A stretch of 64,000 nt of DNA, taken from Mauremys mutica (taxonomy: Eukaryota; Chordata; Testudines; Geoemydidae). The DNA lies in contig NC_059072.1 of assembly GCF_020497125.1 (NCBI RefSeq), positions 276,626,045 to 276,690,044 on the forward strand. Reading direction: 5' to 3'. This document shows positions 57,534 through 64,000 of this stretch, in pieces (position 1 is the stretch's first letter; each line of letters opens with the position of its first letter). The notes beneath the pieces were generated by a model. That model did no database searches. It was not told the DNA's origin and was given only the letters and a program-made list of their open reading frames with translations. A program made the translations under genes and the position numbers.

Positions 57534-59739
57534 ATGGCTGCAATGCAACTAAAACTTGAATAGAAAATAAATAAGGAGATTAGAGTTTACCCAGGCTGTC
57601 AATAGTAACTGCAGGCTTTTTAGCTCATAACATCATCTGCCAGCTACTGACATGGTACCAAACTAATCAGGGAAAGTAGCCAGAATAAATTTAGCTACAG
57701 CTGGCTGTGGGACATTTCACAGCCTCAAAGCCAAAGAGGCTGTGGTTTGCCCTGCAGCAAGTGACTGCCATGTGACAGTTGGAGGCAGCGCTCTGCATCC
57801 CATCTTTCAGAGGAGCAAGGGAAAAAGACTGCAAAGAGTGTAGTGGGGAAATCATGGGAAGGGTTGAAACAGTGGCTTAAAAGCTAAGATTGATAATAGC
57901 TAAAAATGAGCAAACATACCACACTACAATGAAAGATATGTGAGGATCCCACCCTTATATATGGCTCAGGACTGTTTAAACCCTGACTTTGTACAGTGAA
58001 AAGACGGTGTAAAATGTGACTCCAGTATACAAGGCCCATTGCACCATTTAACTACACAGTGGGACTGTATTAGGTGTGTCGGCAGAGCGGAAGGCACATA
58101 GAAGATCTCTGAGAGAGGTCTGCAGGCTGGCCCCCTGTAGACAAGATAAGAGTGGGTTTTTGGAGAAGAGCAGGCAAAGAGCTACTGGATCCATGATTAT
58201 ACAGATCTAGTGCCTCAAACCCTCTATGTAATAGGATGTGAAGCTTCAATCAACTGTTATTCAGTTTATTGGGCAGAAATAGCAGTTGTAGGATGGCTGC
58301 AGTACAGCCCTTTGCAAGTGCCGGGATTGATCGTGAGAAATGCTGTTCCCTTCCTGAACCCCCCACACACATAGGTAGTACTGCACAAAGCCCAACATTG
58401 TTGAGTGTTTAGCTGTATAGACAAACAATATCCTAAAGAGATAAAGAACAAATGAGCATCAATAATACATGTATGTACACTTCCATTAAAATATGGACAG
58501 GGCAGAGTTCAGGCAACTCTAACTGTGCTCCCTTTGCATACACGTTGTGATAAAGTCTGTGCTTACACGATGCCCCCCACATTCTTGCAAAAGGGTAGTG
58601 TCTTATTACAGCCCTTTGAAGGGTGTTGTGTACTTCCCATCCCTTCACCCCAGCCTGGCAAGGGTAGTTACTTCTGTTGACTGGTATATAGGAATAAAGA
58701 GCCATGGCTCTGCCTACTCTCCTCTTCTCCATGCCCCCTTTCCAGCATATTGCTCCCAGGGGAAAATATTTGAACAAGACAAGGGAATTTTCTTATTCCC
58801 TAACCCATGCATGGCTGAATAAGGATTAGCTACTAGCTAGTTTATATTTTTAATGGTGCATTGGTGCTCCAGATAGATAATAAAATGTGAATTATAACTC
58901 TGTTTCCTTGTATCACAAAACATAACCTGTAACTTCCTTATTATTATGCTAAACTTGTTACTGTTTCACATCTGTGCTTCTCTTAATATTGCACTATTTG
59001 ATTTACTTATATAAAAATTAAAATTTTATTTAAAAAAAATTGTCAAAGCGGTGGATTGACTTAAATTTGGCCAGCAGATTAGAATTCTGGGAATTCCAAA
59101 GAACAGAGGCATAGTAATAAAAAGTAGCTGAGCCATAGATTTTTCCATTTAAAAGGAATGTAATTCACAAAATATTGATCCAGGAGAGTGAAGTTGTCTG
59201 GGTGATATCTAATTTGTAAGATGCTCAGAGAGAGATGGGAAAAAAGACTCTATACAGAAGATGGATACTTTCTGTTTCAGCACTTGCAGGAAGTAGCTGT
59301 CTTGGAATTCCAAGTACTACATCCTGGAGCAGAGAAACAAGGTAGCAGTACAGACAACGGATGAATTGTACTTCGGAAAAATCTATCTAACCCTGAGCAC
59401 TGAGGGATTGTCTTGATGAAATATTTTCTCAGTATATATACCGGCCCTTTTTCTGGAAGGCATTAGGAAGGAATTTGGAAAGCCAGGTAGTATCATTTAT
59501 ACTAGACTGCTAGGAGTCCTAATAACAAAGAAGGCTAATTTAGGTAAATTTTCTGACATTTCAGCATCTTCTAAAAGGGCAACAATTAAATGAACAGAAA
59601 AGGCCAAAGGCATTGCTAGTGGCTAATCTATCATTCCAGTCAATTTTGGTGTGAAAAAACAGCCAGTGTTTCCTCATCTTTGTGTTATACACACACCTTC
59701 TCATGATGTCACAATGATGAGCTGAAGATCAATCTAAAC
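57534..59739. other. No gene seen
   Basis: Unassigned sequence; frames up to 114 residues on the two strands overlap each other and show no protein character. Confidence 0.4.
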
Positions 59740-59910
59740 CAGTGGTGGGCAATCTGCGGGCCATGGGCAGCATGCAGCCGGTCAAGGTAATCTGATGGCA
59801 GTCCACGAGACAGTGTATACATTGACTGTCCACTGGCACGCCTCCTGCAGCTCCCAGTGGCCGCGGTTGACCTTTCCTGGCCAAAGGGAGCTGCAGGAAG
59901 CATGTTAAAG
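59740..59910 (+). mobile_element. hAT MITE, right half missing
   Basis: It starts CAGTGGTGGGCAATCTGCGG and runs through GGTCAAGGTAATCTGATGGC to CAGTGGCCGCGGTTGACC, ending near AGGGAGCTGCAGGAAG. Same family as 52294. Confidence 0.8.
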
Positions 59911-61450
59911 CATGTAAACATACACACACAAATGAGTTACAGTCTTAGATTCCAGAAGGTAAGAGAAACTTTTGCTTTATGCAAATTTTCTATGTCCTCT
60001 AGATATAACCCAAGCCAAGAAGCTTGGGGATTCCTTTCTTATGCTTAGAAATATTGGCCTCTCTAAATTCCAAGCAGCATAGTGATACAATTTATTCCTG
60101 CTCCCCAGAATTCAAACTGATGGGAATAGTGTTTGTGCCCATCTATTCTTCCTGTGTGCATGGGGTGTACCGGGGAAGGGCAATCAACAATCATTAATCT
60201 TTGTTGTGTCACAATGGCTTATTTGGTTTCAACCGGCCTTCTTTTATGCAGGACCAGCACTTTACATTAACAAATGCTTCTTTCCTGTTAGGTGAGTTAC
60301 ACGGTCACAGAGGTCTACAATGCAAACACTCAATATAAGTTTATACCAGGGAACACTGATATTACAAAGGAGCTCAATACATGCAGCATCCTACGAGCAT
60401 TTCATCAAATCTAAACACTAAATGCCTTCTTATAAACTTAACATCTATTTTAACTAAAGTAACACACAGTTGAGCCAGACTGGCTTCCAGCTATACACTT
60501 GTCAGTGTTCAGTGAGGACTAGGGGCCTTGGTATGAGCTGGCACCTGGTCTGCCACTGTCACATCTATATCTGAAAGCTGCTGTGTTTCCCAAGCTCTCA
60601 GTATGGCCTGAGAGGAGTGTGCCTTGCCCTCAGTGTTAGGGAGATGTATTGAGATGACAGAGGAGATGCCGGAAGTAGGAGAGCCCATACATACACCAAC
60701 TCTGCATCTGGTGATGAAAAATGCTGCCAACTATTGCTAGTTTTAATACTGACAGAATTCTGACTAACTCTTTTCATATCCAGCTGGGCATGGAAATAGT
60801 TAAACATCAACTTGGTTCTTCCAGTGTGAAAAATTCCTGCTATTTGACTCATTTAAGTCATTTTCTGCTTTGGATTAGACTACTATAAAGATTTGAGACT
60901 AGCTTATTCACTTGATATTTTTCTTGAACAGTAAATTACTAGAATCGGAAAATATTATGAGAATAATTTACTGTTCTTCATGAATAAGAAAAAATGGAAT
61001 CATTTACCATTTGCATATTGCTACTTGTAACCCAAGCCAGAACCAAGGTCCTTGATTTCTCATCAGGAATTATTCCTAAACTCAGATAGTCTCAAAATGT
61101 ATTAATTATGATCTCAGGTTTGCAGGGTTGTTCAAAATCAGCACACAGTACACTGAAATACTTCCACTTGAAGTTTATATATCTGCTTGGTAATTATTTT
61201 TGGTAAGGGAAGGTACATATTCTAATAGTAAAAGAGTATGTACCTAAAATGAGGAATTAACAAATGATTTGGAGCATGAAAAAGTCTAATATATAAATTT
61301 AAGAACCTAGCTTTAAGCAACAGGCCTGCATTTTCAGAAGTGACCTCAGTTTTCAGTTGCCCAACTTGATAGAACTTCAAAAGGGTCACAGTTTTAGAAA
61401 GTGTGAGCACTCACCATGTGAGAGTCAAGCCCCTTTATATGATTTTCAAG
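59911..61450. other. No gene seen
   Basis: Unassigned sequence. Confidence 0.4.
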
Positions 61451-61986
61451 TAGAGCTGGTTCAAAATATCTCAACATTTTCAACACTTTTCAGCTTTTAC
61501 AAAAATGTGCATTTTTAACCCCCCCCCCACAATATTTTAATTAAAAACATCAAAATGTTATTGCACTGGTTGTGAAAATTTTATTTTACACAAAGTTGGA
61601 TTTGGAGTACATTTAAAATGTCAAACATAAGAATAATTGGAGATACACCTAGTTCTTAGAACTGGAAAGAACCTTGAAAGATCATTGAGTCCAGCCCCCT
61701 GCCTTCACTAGTGGGACCAAGTAATGATTTTTGCCCCTGGCCTCTAAGTGGCCCCTCCAAAGATTGAACTCACAACCCTGAGTTTAGCAGGCCAATGCTC
61801 AAACCACCGAGCTATCCCTTCCTCCCCCCTAATGTTTTCCATTAACATTTTGAAAAACAATTCAGAATATTTATTTGTGAAACATGCAGAGAAAAGGGAA
61901 ATAGAGCCATTTTTAACACTGTGAAATGAAAACAAAAACATTTAAAAAATTTAACAACAAAGGTTATCTTTGTTTGACCAGCTCTG
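61451..61986 (+). mobile_element. A/T-rich hAT-like MITE split by a Cry SINE
   Basis: The left end TAGAGCTGGTTCAAAATA and the right end TTTGTTTGACCAGCTCT are inverted. The interior is A/T-rich. The SINE at 61632-61829 divides it. Related to 33044 and 51101. Confidence 0.75.
61632..61829 (-). mobile_element. Cry-type SINE, minus strand, inside a hAT-like MITE
   Basis: On the minus strand the head reads GGGATAGCTCGGTGGTTTGA, the B box is GGTTGTGAGTTCAATC, and the tail ends GTGTATCTCCAATTATT. Same subfamily as 36630-36816. A GGAGG-rich run precedes the head. Confidence 0.9.
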
Positions 61987-62088
61987 CTTTACAGCTAGGC
62001 ACGCACGTATTGAGGCACACAAGATCATTAGTTCATTTTGAAAATGTAGGCCCCATTTTTAAAAAATTCTTGGCCTTATCCTTTACTG

Positions 62089-62290
62089 CAGTGGTTTTCT
62101 CCTGGGAGTCCATAGACTATGTCTAAGGGGTTTGCAAAAGGTTGTTGTTACCATAGAATAGTGGTTTTCAACCTGTGGTCCATGGATCCCTGGGGGGTTC
62201 CACAGACTATGTCTCAGATTTCCAACGGAGTTCATACTTCCATTCAAAAAAATTTAGGGGTTCATAAATGAAAAAAGGTTGAAAACCACT
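62089..62290 (+). mobile_element. hAT MITE (AGTGGTTTTCAACC ends) with a partial second copy
   Basis: TAGTGGTTTTCAACCTGTGG at about 62159 and AGGTTGAAAACCACTA at about 62275-62290 are inverted ends. Bases 62089-62150 (CAGTGGTTTTCTCCTGGGAG...) look like a truncated copy of the same family joined to it. No clean target duplication. Confidence 0.7.
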
Positions 62291-62494
62291 ACTCTACTGG
62301 TTCCACGAGTGACATAAATGAGCACTTTTCAGAGATTTGGCCTCCTGGAATCTCTAAGTAAAGTAAAGATTGGTGGTGAATTCATGGGATTTTAGTATCC
62401 TATATAGCTCCCAGAATCCCCCTTTCCCTGTACTCGTTCTTTTCCTTACATACAAAATTGAAAAATAAAATCCTACCAAGATGACACATCCTAA

Positions 62495-63356
62495 TGACCC
62501 AGACCTGAAGAAGAGCTCTTTGTATCGGGCCCTACCAAATTCATGGCCATGAAAAACACGTCAGAGACCATGAAATCTGGTCTTTCTCCCCAAAAAATCT
62601 GGTCTTTCATGTGCTTTTATCCTATTCTATACAAATTTCCCAGGGGAGACCAGCATTTCTCAAATTGGGATTCCTGACCCAAAAGAGAGTTGCAGGGGGT
62701 CGCAAAGTTATATTGCCACCCTTATTTCTGTGCTGCCTTCAGAGCTGGCTGGACGGAGAGCGGTGGCTGTTGGCCAGGCACCCAGTTCGGAAGGAAGTGC
62801 CTAGCCAGCAGCAGCCACTCTTACTTCTGCACTCTTGCCTTCAGAACTGGGTGGCCAGAGAGTGGCAGCTGCTGATCAAGGGCCCGGCTCTAAAGGCAGA
62901 AGTGCAGAAGTTAGGATGGCACAGCAATACCATACCATGCCATCCTTACTTCTGTGCTGCTGCTGGTGGCAGCTCTGCCTTCAGAGCTGGGCTCCCAGGC
63001 AGAATTTGCCACTCTCCGGCCACCCAGCTCTGACAGTAGGGTGCCATCAGCAGCAGTGCAGAAGTAAGAGTAACAATAATCTTGCAACCCCCCAACAACT
63101 TATTTTTGGGTCAGGACCCCTACAATTACAACATTGAAATTTCAGATTTAAATATCTGAAGTAATGAAATTTATTATTTTTAATATCCTATGACTGTGAA
63201 ATTGACCAAAATGGACAGCAAATTTGGTAGGGCCCTATCTATGTAAGTCCAAAATCTTGTCTCTCTCACCAACAGAAGTTGGTCCAATAAATTATATTAT
63301 CTCACCCACTTTGTCTCTCTAGTATCATGGCACCGCCATAGCTACGACAATGCTGA
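62495..63356 (+). mobile_element. Penelope-like fragment split by a hAT
   Basis: The left piece (62495-62524) is GACCTGAAGAAGAGCTCTTT. The right piece (63238-63356) continues AAATCTTGTCTCTCTCACC, AACAGAAGTTGGTCCAATAA and TGTCTCTCTAGTATCATGGC. Together they give a repeat block that I associate with the same class as 6184, in a different subfamily. It shows a decayed hammerhead-like core (CUGAAGA, then stem, then CAAA). Confidence 0.55.
62525..63237 (+). mobile_element. hAT MITE (TMGGGCCCTACCAAAT ends)
   Basis: The left end TCGGGCCCTACCAAAT and the right end ATTTGGTAGGGCCCTA are inverted. The 8-bp target TCTTTGTA (62517-62524) recurs as TCTATGTA (63238-63245), one mismatch. The interior repeats a CTTACTTCTG...CTTCAGAGCTGG module in several direct and inverted units; the 140-residue frame at 62611-63033 arises from these. 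Confidence 0.85.
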
Positions 63357-63743
63357 GTACCTACTAATTTAGTGGGAAAGTCTGAGTTGCTGGGCGGGGT
63401 CTGGCTAAGTCCATGCCAGTTAGGTCCACTCTGTGGAACATCACTCCCCTTAGGCACTGATTACAGAGTAATGGTAAAGTCAGAGAATTGGATGTTGCTG
63501 TCTGACACTTTGCTATACCTGAAATTACTAGCCCTGCCAACATTTTAAACTTGCTTTATTGGCTGTTCTTGGAATACTATAAACCCAGTAAACATTACCT
63601 GTTGTGACCAGCAACTTTTACCAATCCATTTCCTCCCTATAAACAAAGATATAGTGCCCCATATCTACTACACAAGTGCATACACTACATTCAAGCTCCC
63701 AGAAAGAAGATAGTGTGACTTACCCGGGGTAAGTCCCGTCAAA
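63357..63743. other. No gene seen
   Basis: Unassigned sequence. Confidence 0.4.
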
Positions 63744-63897
63744 TCATCTCCAGCTGAGGTTCAGGAGACAGAAAATCTGTTTACGCTGGACCTCCCAACC
63801 CACCCCCCCTGTTCCTTTGCCAAGATGTAAATTTCTTGCTCTCACCCTTCTTCATGTCAAAGAATGACCACTTAAGCAGGAGATAGTCTATTTACAT
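63744..63897 (-). mobile_element. LTR fragment related to 49637-51041
   Basis: AAATCATCTCCAGCTGAGG and TTCAGGAGACAGAAAATC, then TCAAAGAATGACCACTTAAG and GGAGATAGTCTAT, line up with 50648-50790 in the minus-strand LTR. Both ends are lost, the right one at the Penelope-like copy. Confidence 0.7.
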
Positions 63898-64000
63898 TCA
63901 GAGGGGTAGCCGTGTTAGTCTGAATCTGTAAAAGCAGCAAAGAGTCCTGTGGCACCTTATAGACCAACAGATGTTTAGTGGGTAAATACCCACTTCGTCG
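63898..64000 (+). mobile_element. Penelope-like element terminus, cut by the window end
   Basis: It begins CAGAGGGGTAGCCGTGTTAG and is colinear with 6188-6304, with a deletion that removes the equivalent of 6264-6282 (GAAA and stem III of the hammerhead-like core). It runs off the window. Confidence 0.75.

Noticed and set aside
58433..58822. Overlapping ORFs of 91 and 114 residues on opposite strands
   Set aside because: No domain, no splice context and no repeat support; treated as chance.
62611..63137. 140-residue ORF with Trp- and Leu-rich repeats
   Set aside because: It is built from the internal repeated modules of the noncoding hAT MITE and begins and ends inside it.
1..64000. CRISPR array, bacterial operon, riboswitch or prophage
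   Set aside because: No regularly spaced direct repeats or operon-like packing; the repeat content is that of a reptile nuclear genome.

Overview
The window looks like intergenic or deep-intronic DNA from a hidden-necked (cryptodiran) turtle. The evidence is the repeat content: three copies of a tRNA-headed SINE with a CR1-like tail (the Cry type known from cryptodires), at least eight CR1 LINE copies, Penelope-like fragments ending in the AGGGGTAGCCGTGTTAGTCTG block, many foldback hAT and Harbinger MITEs, and several solo LTRs. I see no convincing host protein-coding exon, rRNA, functional tRNA or CRISPR array. The only open frames that look like real protein belong to mobile elements, plus two minus-strand stretches (21668-21970 and about 37740-39470) that I cannot name.

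Layout. 1-1487: end of a Harbinger-type element with a Myb/SANT-like exon and a convergent small ORF. 2645-4030: hAT fragment then a minus-strand CR1. 5812-8491: a nest in which an old MITE is split by a solo LTR, itself carrying a Penelope-like foldback and a second solo LTR. 9295-10630 and 11345-13948: two plus-strand CR1 copies, the second with an open ORF1 and an internal deletion. 14769-15062 and 19393-19649: palindromic MITEs. 17700-18440 and 26200-26800: an old composite repeat with tRNA-like blocks. 20372-21228 and 23336-24047: solo LTRs. 26800-34190: sparse, with one young hAT copy, an old repeat fragment and one A/T-rich hAT. 34194-40890: a mosaic of hAT copies, a MITE with a nested SINE, CR1 tails and a degraded minus-strand coding remnant. 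42415-45990: the longest CR1, with SGNH esterase, endonuclease and reverse transcriptase parts. 49381-51094: a second nest (MITE, LTR, MITE). 52294-55556: a cluster of hAT copies with clean 8-bp target duplications. 59740-64000: more hAT copies, a Penelope-like fragment split by a hAT, an LTR fragment and the start of another Penelope-like copy.

The parts do not form a pathway. They are layers of insertions, and the nesting gives their relative ages: the A/T-rich MITEs and CR1 fragments are old, the solo LTRs and Cry SINEs are younger, and the CpG-rich foldback hAT copies with perfect target duplications are probably youngest. The most interesting biology is a hammerhead-ribozyme-like fold in the Penelope-derived repeat (6269-6306 on the minus strand), the convergent two-ORF Harbinger arrangement, and the unidentified coding remnant at 37740-39470. 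Family names come from recognition of sequence patterns by eye; none was checked against a database.
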